A stretch of 23,716 nt of DNA, from contig CASFMG010000076.1 of the NCBI GenBank assembly GCA_949295755.1, positions 1 through 23,716 of the forward strand, given 5' to 3'. The notes beneath the pieces are model-generated. The model was given only the letters and a program-made list of their open reading frames with translations, did not search any database and was not told the DNA's origin. Below are positions 15,763-21,577 of this stretch, piece after piece. This DNA comes from an uncultured Christensenella sp. Its GTDB lineage: Bacteria > Bacillota > Clostridia > Christensenellales > UBA1242. A program made the position numbers and the translations under genes. The first letter of the stretch is position 1. Each line of letters begins with the position of its first letter.

Positions 15763-16500
15763 TTATTTCCAATTTTCTTGAAGCAGAAAAGTATCAACTT
15801 CTCTTGGTGTTATCATTGTATCACTTTGATAAGTGGCAATAAAATAGCAGTTTAAAAAATGGTCTATATAATTGTATATTTTTGCTTTATAGGAGTTATT
15901 AATATTGATATCAGAAAATTCAAAATTTCTTTTAAAATCATTTTTCTTTTCATCTAATTGAATTTCATTTTTAAAATACTTACAGTAATTTTTTGCATTT
16001 GCATTTGAATAAGAATCGATTATATATATTATTTTTTTACAATGAAAATGTAAGTACTTACTAGAGAAAGAGATGTTTTGTCTCATCTGATTTTCATCTT
16101 TATTAGATTTGTCTAATTCTTTTATTGTTTTTATAACTGTTCTATTAAAAAGTTCTACTAGATGAATTGCATTTGAAATCAATTCTTTATCACAATCATA
16201 ATTCCCTGTATAATCAGATTTGTTTAAATTATCAATTAAATCGTCTATTTCTTTTACACTGCTATTTTTTACAAATATTTCTGAAAATCTGTCAAAAAAA
16301 TATTCATATTTTTTTTCTGTAGTCGTGGTCTTTGTATCCCGTCTTTCTGGAGATGCTGCGTAACTTCTACCTATTAACCAAAACTTTGCTGATACATTTT
16401 CTGCAACATCATTTGATTTATACTGTTCGCACATATCATACAATATTTTATTGCCAATATATTCAGGTTTAGATATTTCACTTGCTTTTATTTTTTCCAT
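15763..16500 (-). CDS. Unknown 245-aa protein paired with an XRE regulator, possible defence or toxin component
   Basis: This 245-residue soluble protein has distinctive short motifs: AKFWLIGRSYAASPERR (38-54), a central FSSKYLHFH followed by IYIIDSYS, and TPREVDTFLL near the C-terminus. I believe similar 'SKYLHFH ... DS' proteins occur as cargo in mobile islands, but I cannot name the family or an activity. The ribosome binding site GGAGG lies inside the last codons of the upstream XRE gene, whose stop is only one base from this ATG, so the two form a tight operon. XRE regulator first and effector second, on a mobile element, resembles toxin-antitoxin or regulated defence modules. Confidence 0.7.
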   Translation of the reverse strand: MEKIKASEISKPEYIGNKILYDMCEQYKSNDVAENVSAKFWLIGRSYAASPERRDTKTTTTEKKYEYFFDRFSEIFVKNSSVKEIDDLIDNLNKSDYTGNYDCDKELISNAIHLVELFNRTVIKTIKELDKSNKDENQMRQNISFSSKYLHFHCKKIIYIIDSYSNANAKNYCKYFKNEIQLDEKKNDFKRNFEFSDININNSYKAKIYNYIDHFLNCYFIATYQSDTMITPREVDTFLLQENWK

Positions 16501-16501
16501 A

Positions 16502-16705
16502 TTAATCCTCCAAGCCTATTAAATAATCAGCAGAACAATTAAAGAACTTGCAAAGAATGATAATACTGTCAATGTTTGGAATTCTTAAATTTTTCTCCCA
16601 GCGATTAATACAAGCAGTGCTTATTCCTATTTGTTTTGATAATTCATATTGAGTAAGATTTTTTTCTTCTCGTAATTCTTTTAATCTTTCTGCAAACTTA
16701 TTCAT
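16502..16705 (-). CDS. XRE-family HTH transcriptional regulator
   Basis: This is a 67-residue Cro/C1-type helix-turn-helix protein starting MNKFAERLKELREEKNLTQ and ending CSADYLIGLED, the classic single-domain XRE length. The HTH covers about residues 17-40 (LTQYELSKQIGISTACINRWE). The start at 16705 is preferred over an upstream start at 16900 in the same frame, because AGGAGT lies 6 bases before it and the upstream part would cover the operator region and the divergent gene. Three copies of TACCAAATGGTA lie directly upstream, between it and the Cro-like/recombinase operon, so it is the likely repressor of both directions. Confidence 0.85.
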   Translation of the reverse strand: MNKFAERLKELREEKNLTQYELSKQIGISTACINRWEKNLRIPNIDSIIILCKFFNCSADYLIGLED

Positions 16706-16733
16706 ACAAAAACTCCTTATATATAGGAGTATA

Positions 16734-16801
16734 TACCAAATGGTAATAAAATACTTGACTTTTACCAAATGGTAAATATATAATATACATACCAAATGGT
16801 A
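16734..16801. promoter_or_regulatory. Three identical palindromic operators and the Cro-like/recombinase promoter
   Basis: TACCAAATGGTA occurs three times, at 16734-16745, 16763-16774 and 16790-16801 (spacings 29 and 27). A strong plus-strand promoter runs through them: -35 TTGACT at 16755-16760 and -10 TATAAT at 16779-16784, with an 18-base spacer. The second operator lies inside the spacer and the third near the transcription start. The first lies next to a possible minus-strand -10 (TATACT, 16733-16728). The layout is that of a lysogeny-type switch that would keep the recombinase off. Confidence 0.85.
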
Positions 16802-16814
16802 AAAAGGAGATGGT

Positions 16815-17015
16815 ATGAAAAATACAATTAAAACTGAATTGATAGAAAACTTTATAAAAGATAATAACTTGTCTAAAAGCATGTTTTGTAAAATGTGCAA
16901 AATTAGTCAAAGCACATTAAATAAAATAATGACTAATAGTGAGAATTTTAGAATAATTGCACTTTTTAAAATTGCAAGTGTTTTGAAAATTCAAGTTTTT
17001 GAGATGTTTAATTAA
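16815..17015 (+). CDS. Small Cro-like HTH protein
   Basis: This 66-residue protein reads like a minimal helix-turn-helix: LIENFIKDNNLSKSMFCKMCKISQSTLNKIM (residues about 9-39), then ALFKIASVLKIQVFEMF. AAAAAGGAG lies 6 bases before the ATG. It is divergent from the XRE gene over shared operators and sits directly before the serine recombinase gene. It is probably a Cro-type antirepressor or an excision/recombination regulator; which one is inference. Confidence 0.7.
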   Translation: MKNTIKTELIENFIKDNNLSKSMFCKMCKISQSTLNKIMTNSENFRIIALFKIASVLKIQVFEMFN

Positions 17016-17028
17016 AAGAAGTAATATT

Positions 17029-18615
17029 TTGAGTAAAAAACGAGCTGTAATATATGCGAGATTTAGTTCGCATAATCAAACTGAACAATCTATTGAAGGT
17101 CAACTTCGTGAATGTTATGCCTATGCAAAAAGAAATGGTCTTGTTATTCTTAATGAATATATTGACCGAGCACTTTCTGGAACAACAGATAACCGACCAC
17201 AATTCAAACAAATGATTGAAGATAGTAAGAAAGGCGATTTTGATTTTGTTTTAGTTTATCAATTAGATAGATTTGCAAGAAATAGATATGATAGTGCTAC
17301 ATATAAAGCAAAGTTAAAAAAGAACGGTGTGAGAGTTCTATCTGCAAAAGAAAACATAAGTGATGATGCTAGTGGTGTTTTAATGGAAAGCGTTTTGGAA
17401 GGTATGGCAGAATATTACTCTGCTGAGTTTTCACAAAAAGTTAAGCGAGGTATTAAAGAAAGTTTAATAAAAGGTAACTACATTGGTGGATATATTTTGT
17501 ATGGATTTGATGTTGTAAACAAAAAGTATGTTATCAACCAAGTTGAAAGTGAAATTGTAAGAAAAATATTTAGAGATTATGCGAATGGTAAAAAGGCAAT
17601 TGAAATTGTAAATGAACTAAACAACAAAGGACTTAAAACAAAATATGGGAACAAGTTTAGTTTAAATATTATTGCTAAAATGATAAGAAATGAAAAGTAT
17701 ATTGGAATATGCAAAATTGACGATGAGATCTATACTAATATATTCCCACCAATAATTGAAGAAAGTATATTTAAAAGGTGTAATTTAATTATGGATAATC
17801 ATAAACATAGACAAAGAAAAGATATTTTAAATGAAGATGTGTATATTTTAAGTGGCAAACTCTTTTGCGGCTATTGTGGATACCCAATGGTTGCAGAAAC
17901 AGGAACAAGCAAAACTGGTGTAGTTCATAGATATTACAAATGTTCAGGCAAGAAAAAGAAAATCACAAAATGTGATAAACATAATGTAAGAAAAGATACA
18001 ATTGAAGATTTTGTTTTTGAAAAGACAAAAAAATATGTTCTTGAACCAAATGTTATTAATAGTATTGCCGAAGTTGTTGTGAATAGATTTAATAGTGAAT
18101 TATCTAACAATGCAGTTTTAACAAAACTACAAGAAGAATTAAAAGAAAAGAATAAAGCAATAGACTCTATTCTAAATGCAATGGAAAAAGGAATAATAAC
18201 AAATTCAACACAAGAACGACTTATGAAACTTGAAAATGAAAAAGCAATACTTGAAGATAAAGTTGAGCATGAACAAAATCATCAAATAAAACCACTAGAA
18301 AAAGAACAAATTGTAAATTTCTTGAAAATATATGCAAGAAAGAAGTTTGATAACAAAACAGATAAAAACGACTTCTTTAATAATTTCATTTTAAAAGTAT
18401 TACTATATGATGACAAAATTACAATAGTCTACAATACAAGTTTAAACCCAGCAGAAGAAATATATAGTCACCCAAATGACAATGATAATAATAATGGAAA
18501 TAGTGACAATGGAACTACAATTTATAAGAGAGAAATAGAAATTTCAGACGAAGAAAATAAAAAATTGCCGTTTGAGTTCAAACGACAATTGTTTGGCGGA
18601 GAAGGAGGGATTTGA
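17029..18615 (+). CDS. Large serine recombinase (integrase/excisionase of the element)
   Basis: Start taken as TTG at 17029 (AAAAGAAG upstream); an in-frame TTG at 16999 would overlap the preceding gene. From 17029 it has 528 residues. The N-terminal resolvase domain has YARFSS (9-14; catalytic S13), LDRFARNRYDS, and the long E helix after DASG. The recombinase domain follows (GGYILYGFDV, KYIGICKIDDEIY), then a zinc ribbon with C-G-Y-C-G (about 278-282) and a paired C near YYKCSGKKKK plus a C-DKH, then a coiled coil (about 350-420). It catalyses site-specific integration and excision through a covalent serine-DNA link. The reading frame runs through the right att core and ends inside the tRNA-Ser gene (TGA 18613-18615), so its last four codons are chromosomal. 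Confidence 0.93.
   Translation: MSKKRAVIYARFSSHNQTEQSIEGQLRECYAYAKRNGLVILNEYIDRALSGTTDNRPQFKQMIEDSKKGDFDFVLVYQLDRFARNRYDSATYKAKLKKNGVRVLSAKENISDDASGVLMESVLEGMAEYYSAEFSQKVKRGIKESLIKGNYIGGYILYGFDVVNKKYVINQVESEIVRKIFRDYANGKKAIEIVNELNNKGLKTKYGNKFSLNIIAKMIRNEKYIGICKIDDEIYTNIFPPIIEESIFKRCNLIMDNHKHRQRKDILNEDVYILSGKLFCGYCGYPMVAETGTSKTGVVHRYYKCSGKKKKITKCDKHNVRKDTIEDFVFEKTKKYVLEPNVINSIAEVVVNRFNSELSNNAVLTKLQEELKEKNKAIDSILNAMEKGIITNSTQERLMKLENEKAILEDKVEHEQNHQIKPLEKEQIVNFLKIYARKKFDNKTDKNDFFNNFILKVLLYDDKITIVYNTSLNPAEEIYSHPNDNDNNNGNSDNGTTIYKREIEISDEENKKLPFEFKRQLFGGEGGI
18555..18590 (-). terminator. Element-supplied terminator of tRNA-Ser
   Basis: On the minus strand, AATTGTCGTTTGA (18590-18578) pairs with TCAAACGGCAATT (18575-18563), with one T-G pair, and a T-rich run follows. 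It replaces the native terminator now at 6872-6911. The first arm is inside the att core; the second arm is element DNA and also codes for the recombinase. Confidence 0.8.
18575..18602. repeat. Right attachment-site core (28-bp direct repeat)
   Basis: Identical to 6896-6923. It covers the tRNA-Ser encoded CCA (18594-18596), the discriminator and the last five acceptor bases, plus the first arm of the terminator. The identical stretch ends at 18602, where tRNA sequence continues on this side only. Confidence 0.85.
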
Positions 18616-18684
18616 ACCCTCGCGCCCTTTTACAAGCCTACTCCCTTAGCAGGGGAGCCCCTTCGACCTCTTGGGTACTTCTCC
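18594..18684 (-). tRNA. tRNA-Ser(GCU)
   Basis: Minus strand: acceptor arm GGAGAAG (18684-18678) pairs with CTTCTCC (18604-18598), discriminator G, and CCA is encoded (18596-18594). D arm CCC/GGG, anticodon stem CTCCC/GGGAG with loop CTGCTAA and anticodon GCT (18650-18648), a long variable arm as in class II tRNAs, and T arm GAGGGTTCAAATCCCTC. Reads AGC/AGU codons. It is intact despite the element inserted at its 3' end. Confidence 0.96.
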
Positions 18685-18938
18685 ATATAAATAATATTAA
18701 GTTGTTGTTTTACTTTTCTTTGATGGGGCGACCCTGCTACCTTAGCAGTGGGGGCGACGCGTTAAGAAAAGTTGCCAGTGGCAAGTTTTTAGCCAAAGCC
18801 TTTATGCAAATACTTTTGCATAAACCCTTCGACCTCTTGGGTACTTCTCCATATAAATAATATTAAGTTGTTGTTTTACTTTTCTTTGATGGGGCGACTC
18901 TGCTACCTTTAAAGTAGAGGGCGACGCGTTAAGAAAAG
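18659..18938 (-). repeat. Tandem duplication of the tRNA-Ser leader and 5' third (two about 113-bp copies, 166-bp period)
   Basis: Copy A (18659-18771) and copy B (18825-18938) match almost perfectly across the first 26 tRNA bases, the 30-base spacer upstream and a CTTTTCTT...AAGAAAAG-flanked hairpin. Within the hairpin part, GGGGCGAC or GGGCGAC occurs on both sides as a direct repeat (18725-18732 and 18751-18758 in copy A). The enclosed stem-loop differs: CTGCTA/TAGCAG in A, CTAC/GTAG in B. Between the copies (18772-18824) two more short hairpins occur. This accounts for most of the gene-free stretch 18685-19114; the rest (18939-19050) shows only a weak ATGCT/AGCAT hairpin near 18969-18982. 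Confidence 0.85.
18765..18850 (-). pseudogene. tRNA-Ser remnant (first 26 bases intact, remainder replaced)
   Basis: On the minus strand the 26 bases 18850-18825 equal the 5' end of the tRNA-Ser gene (acceptor 5' strand and D arm). The sequence then changes to a perfect hairpin around TTATGCAAA/TTTGCATAA and a TTGCC/GGCAA hairpin, ending in CTTTTCT (18771-18765), which could pair with GGAGAAG. No serine anticodon arm, T loop or CCA is present, so I treat it as a decayed tRNA copy. Confidence 0.6.
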
Positions 18939-19050
18939 CACAATAATACTTTATATTTTAAATAAAAAATGCTTTACAGCATAAAAATAGTAACATAATA
19001 CTTATTTTGTGTCAATGTTTTTTGCGAATTTATATATTTTTTTTGTCGTA

Positions 19051-19079
19051 TTGACAAATTGTTATAGTTGTAATATATT
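19051..19079 (+). promoter_or_regulatory. Promoter of the 40-aa membrane peptide gene
   Basis: -35 TTGACA (19051-19056), 17-base spacer, -10 TATATT (19074-19079), followed after about 25 bases by a GGAGG ribosome binding site. Confidence 0.7.
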
Positions 19080-19114
19080 ATTAGTAGTTTATAGAAGTAT
19101 TTTGGAGGTAGTTT

Positions 19115-19237
19115 ATGTCATTGGGTATGATTTTTGCAGTTTTATTTATCAGTATGTTAGTTTTTTCTCCATTTGTTATAATTTTTCATCCAAGTGTTAA
19201 AAATAAATTAAATTGGAAAAATAAAGACAAGGAATAA
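19115..19237 (+). CDS. Small membrane peptide (40 aa), unknown function
   Basis: ATG at 19115 is preceded by TTGGAGGTAG (strong ribosome binding site) and a consensus-like promoter. The 40 residues form one hydrophobic span (about 4-25, with SPFVIIFHP at its end) and a short basic tail KNKLNWKNKDKE, so it is probably a single-pass membrane peptide with the tail inside. The frame is short, but its signals are better than chance. Nothing around it (tRNA upstream, convergent RsgI-like gene downstream) hints at its role. The following 19238-19417 holds nothing I can name. Confidence 0.55.
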   Translation: MSLGMIFAVLFISMLVFSPFVIIFHPSVKNKLNWKNKDKE

Positions 19238-19417
19238 AAACGTATAAAACTGAAATAATTAAGTGTATAGCAAATATTGAGAGCAGAGAAAAAAAAATTA
19301 AAAATAAAGCAATTTAAATGGATAAAAAGGGTAAGAACTAATTAGTTCTTTGTCAACACCACATTTTGGAGTCATTTTGGTATTTAAGAAAAAAGAAAAT
19401 AAATTTATTATGTTGTA

Positions 19418-19443
19418 AAAAATGCACCAACTGGTGCATTTTT
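19418..19443 (-). terminator. Terminator of the RsgI-like gene
   Basis: AAAAATGCACC (19418-19428), loop AACT, GGTGCATTTTT (19433-19443): an 11-bp stem directly downstream of the minus-strand stop codon at 19454, with T-runs in either direction. Confidence 0.88.
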
Positions 19444-19453
19444 AAATTTGTTA

Positions 19454-20419
19454 TTATGCCACTAAACTTTCTCTATATGCATTGATTGCATTTTGAACAG
19501 CTTCTCTATGATTTTTAAAATATTCTTTATGTTCTTCTATAAGTTGTTTACAATTTTGTTTATGTTGTCTTAATTGCTCGCGTGCCTGATTATAAATTTC
19601 CTCACTTTTTTCTTTTAATTCATCAATTTTTTGTTGAATATATTTGTTAAATTCTTCCATTCTGTTATTGTATTCTTTTTTAATAGTATCTAATTGTTTT
19701 TGTAGTTCTTGTTTTATTTCATCGGCAATATTACTTTTTTCAATTTGTTCTATCAAATCATCTATTGTTTGTTCTAATTTTGTCAAATCACTAAAAGTGT
19801 TATCTTTTAGGTCTTGGATAAAAGTCATAAGTTCATTTTGAAAACAAAGTGCAATGTCTTTTATATCTTTTGATGTTTTATTATAAAGTTCTAGAAGTTC
19901 TTGCTGTGTTTTATTTATAGTATCTTTTGCTAATATTCCAATCTTTTGTATAGCTTCGTCAATATTGTTTGTTATGTTGACAACTGCACCGGCTATAATG
20001 CCATTTTCGTCGAAATAATAATTGATTTTTTCAACTATTTTATTTTTTAATTCAGTTAGATTTTCAGGTTGCTCACAAGAAATTGTTATATCTACTCTTG
20101 TTCCAGACGTTGATATCTCAATAAAACCTGCTTCGGTTGAAAGTTTAACAAATAGTTGTGCTGCCTGTTCTGCTGATTTGCCATTAAAATTGATGTCCTT
20201 AAGCAAAGTTTGTGCATCATCATTTAAATAATTTACAGCCATAACTTTGTTGTTTTGGTCCAATAAGAATTGGACATTAGGATTGACATTTAATTCCATT
20301 ACTGCTTTTGGTTCTTGGTTTTTTGGTAAAAAAATTATGAGAAGTGTTGCTGTTAATATTACAACAAGTGAAATAACTAGTGCTATTATTTTACCGATAT
20401 TTTTTTTATTTTTTTCCAT
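19454..20419 (-). CDS. Membrane-anchored RsgI-like middle-domain protein with long coiled coil
   Basis: This 321-residue protein has one N-terminal membrane span (about 10-30). Residues about 38-105 look like the middle domain of RsgI-type anti-sigma factors: an ELNVNPNVQFLLDQNN strand, then VMAVNYLNDDAQTLL and KSAEQAAQLFVKL. From about 155 to 310 it is a highly charged coiled coil (QKQLDTIKKEYNNRMEEF, QREQ-like repeats). The N-terminal cytoplasmic anti-sigma segment of true RsgI is absent and no sigma factor gene is adjacent, so sigma control is not implied. It probably has an extracytoplasmic sensing or scaffold role. GGAGT precedes the ATG. Confidence 0.65.
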   Translation of the reverse strand: MEKNKKNIGKIIALVISLVVILTATLLIIFLPKNQEPKAVMELNVNPNVQFLLDQNNKVMAVNYLNDDAQTLLKDINFNGKSAEQAAQLFVKLSTEAGFIEISTSGTRVDITISCEQPENLTELKNKIVEKINYYFDENGIIAGAVVNITNNIDEAIQKIGILAKDTINKTQQELLELYNKTSKDIKDIALCFQNELMTFIQDLKDNTFSDLTKLEQTIDDLIEQIEKSNIADEIKQELQKQLDTIKKEYNNRMEEFNKYIQQKIDELKEKSEEIYNQAREQLRQHKQNCKQLIEEHKEYFKNHREAVQNAINAYRESLVA

Positions 20420-20494
20420 ACAAACTCCTTTTAACTAATTTTATTATATTATATGGAATTATTTTATAGCAAATGATTTATTTAACAAAAATAA

Positions 20495-20516
20495 AAAAAC
20501 GCATTGCTGCGTTTTT
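20495..20516 (-). terminator. Terminator of the rpsF-ssb-rpsR operon
   Basis: AAAAACGCA (20495-20503), loop TTGC, TGCGTTTTT (20508-20516). It overlaps the rpsR stop codon (20515-20517) by two bases and runs into a T-rich stretch on the minus strand. Confidence 0.88.
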
Positions 20517-20811
20517 ATTCACCTTTGAATGGAAGAATTGCCATTATTCTTGCACGCTTAATAGCATTGGCAAGTTCTCTTTGATGTCTTGCACATACAC
20601 CTGTTTGTCTTCTTGGAAGAATTTTTCCATTTTCTGTTATATATCTTTTTAATTTGTTGCCATCTTTATAATCTATAACATTTGTTTTGTCTGTACAAAA
20701 TGGGCAAACTTTCTTTTTTGAAACAGGTTTTTTATATTTCTTTACTTTTTCTGTGATATTAGTCTCTATATCTGTTTTTGTAACATCTTGTTCTAATTCT
20801 AATTCTGACAT
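20515..20811 (-). CDS. rpsR: 30S ribosomal protein S18
   Basis: 98 residues. The core from VCPFC (about 35-39) through YITENGKILPRRQTG, CARHQRELANAIKRAR and a final MAILPF is canonical S18. A C-x2-C and a further cysteine (GVCARH) suggest the zinc-binding form. It has an acidic N-terminal extension of about 25 residues (ELELEQDVTKTDIETN) beyond the usual length. It binds 16S rRNA as a heterodimer with S6, the first gene of this operon. AAAGGAG precedes the ATG, 15 bases after the ssb stop. Confidence 0.96.
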   Translation of the reverse strand: MSELELEQDVTKTDIETNITEKVKKYKKPVSKKKVCPFCTDKTNVIDYKDGNKLKRYITENGKILPRRQTGVCARHQRELANAIKRARIMAILPFKGE

Positions 20812-20826
20812 TTTTATCTCCTTTTA

Positions 20827-21228
20827 CTAAAATGGAAGGGTATCATCATCAATTGGTTCAAGTTCAGCAACTTCTTTTTTATCTTCTACTTTTTCTTGAC
20901 CATCGCCGTTATTTTTTGAATTTAAAAATTCAACTGTTTCAGCAATAATTTCAGTTACATATCGTTTTGTTCCATCTTGTGCATCATAACTTCTCTTTTG
21001 TATTGAACCTATAACGGCACACTTTGAACCCTTTCTTAAATATTTGTGACAATTTTCTGCTTGACCTCTCCAAACTATAATATCCAAGAAATCGGCTTCT
21101 CTTTCGCCTTCGGCATTTGCAAAATTTCTTGTAACAGCAAGTGTAAATCTACAAACAGAAATTCCACTATTTGTTGTGGCTAGTTCAGGGTCTTTGGTTA
21201 AATTACCAATTAAAATAACTTTGTTCAT
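20827..21228 (-). CDS. ssb: Single-stranded DNA-binding protein
   Basis: 133 residues. The OB-fold starts MNKVILIGNLTKDPEL and continues with VCRFTLAV, FLDIIVWRGQAENCHKYLRKGS and V-x-GSIQKRSYDAQDGTKRYVTEI. The short acidic C-terminal tip DDDTLPF is intact and recruits partner proteins at replication forks. Middle position in the standard rpsF-ssb-rpsR operon, 12 bases after rpsF, with AAGGAG before the start. The linker is shorter than in many SSBs. Confidence 0.97.
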   Translation of the reverse strand: MNKVILIGNLTKDPELATTNSGISVCRFTLAVTRNFANAEGEREADFLDIIVWRGQAENCHKYLRKGSKCAVIGSIQKRSYDAQDGTKRYVTEIIAETVEFLNSKNNGDGQEKVEDKKEVAELEPIDDDTLPF

Positions 21229-21240
21229 ATTTTCTCCTTA

Positions 21241-21519
21241 TTATTTTCTAACAAACATTTGTCTTACGATGTGTTCTGTTATGTTCATAAGTTTGTTCAT
21301 TTCATCTACAACTTCGGCATTTGCTTCGAATGTCATAAGTACATAGTATCCTTCATTTTTAAAATTGATAGGATATGCAAACTTTTTCATTCCTAATTTT
21401 TCAAGAGAAAGAACATTTCCACCTTTATCTTCAATCATTTTGCTAAATTTGTTGATTAGTGCTTCTTTTTGTTCGTCATTAGCATCTTGTGAAATAATGT
21501 ATAAAAGTTCGTACTTCAT
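21241..21519 (-). CDS. rpsF: 30S ribosomal protein S6
   Basis: 92 residues, normal length. MKYELLYIISQDANDEQKE, the KLGMKKFAYPINFKNEGYYVLMTFEA core and the closing NITEHIVRQMFVRK are typical of S6. First gene of the operon; AAGGAGGT lies 5 bases before the ATG. Its partner S18 is encoded two genes later, and the S6:S18 pair is known to regulate this operon in many bacteria through the leader described separately. Confidence 0.97.
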   Translation of the reverse strand: MKYELLYIISQDANDEQKEALINKFSKMIEDKGGNVLSLEKLGMKKFAYPINFKNEGYYVLMTFEANAEVVDEMNKLMNITEHIVRQMFVRK

Positions 21520-21523
21520 AATA

Positions 21524-21576
21524 CCTCCTTTTGGTCTAACGGCTCTATTTTGAGCAAGGCAATATTTATATTGCTA
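21524..21576 (-). promoter_or_regulatory. Candidate S6:S18 autoregulatory leader of rpsF
   Basis: On the minus strand the leader has a hairpin GCAATA/TATTGC, then CCTT-GCTC-AAAATA-GAGC-CGTTAGACCAA-AAGG. GCTC/GAGC (21555-21552 and 21545-21542) forms an inner stem; CCTT (21559-21556) can pair with AAGG at the ribosome binding site (21530-21527). A CCG trinucleotide follows the inner stem, as in the known S6:S18 binding motif. The match is by pattern only. Confidence 0.5.
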
Positions 21577-21577
21577 G

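Larger units (their letters stand above)
6896..18602. mobile_element. Integrative mobilizable defence element inserted at tRNA-Ser(GCU)
   Basis: The 28-bp direct repeats at 6896-6923 and 18575-18602 bound about 11.68 kb that begins with a possible HEPN gene and ends with a serine recombinase gene touching the right repeat. The cargo is a Hachiman pair, a HhaI-like restriction-modification locus with two methyltransferases, an XRE/unknown pair, an array of hairpins, an RHH-like protein and an oriT-like site. No relaxase, coupling protein, type IV secretion gene, replication initiator or phage structural gene is present, so it looks like a helper-dependent mobilizable element. Flanking genes are ordinary chromosomal housekeeping genes, and the tRNA gene is kept intact. 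Confidence 0.85.

Noticed and set aside
16712..16730. ACTCCT/AGGAGT hairpin that would hide the XRE ribosome binding site
   Set aside because: The likely minus-strand -10 (TATACT, 16733-16728) overlaps the upstream arm, so that arm may not be transcribed.
16502..16900. Longer 132-aa version of the XRE protein
   Set aside because: The extension is hydrophobic nonsense across the operators and the divergent gene; the start at 16705 has a proper ribosome binding site.
6896..18602. Element as a prophage or an autonomous conjugative element
   Set aside because: No capsid, terminase, portal, relaxase, coupling protein or secretion genes are present between the att cores.
18612..18860. 82-codon plus-strand frame across the tRNA-Ser region
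   Set aside because: It is antisense to the tRNA gene and its duplicated leader and has no protein-like composition.
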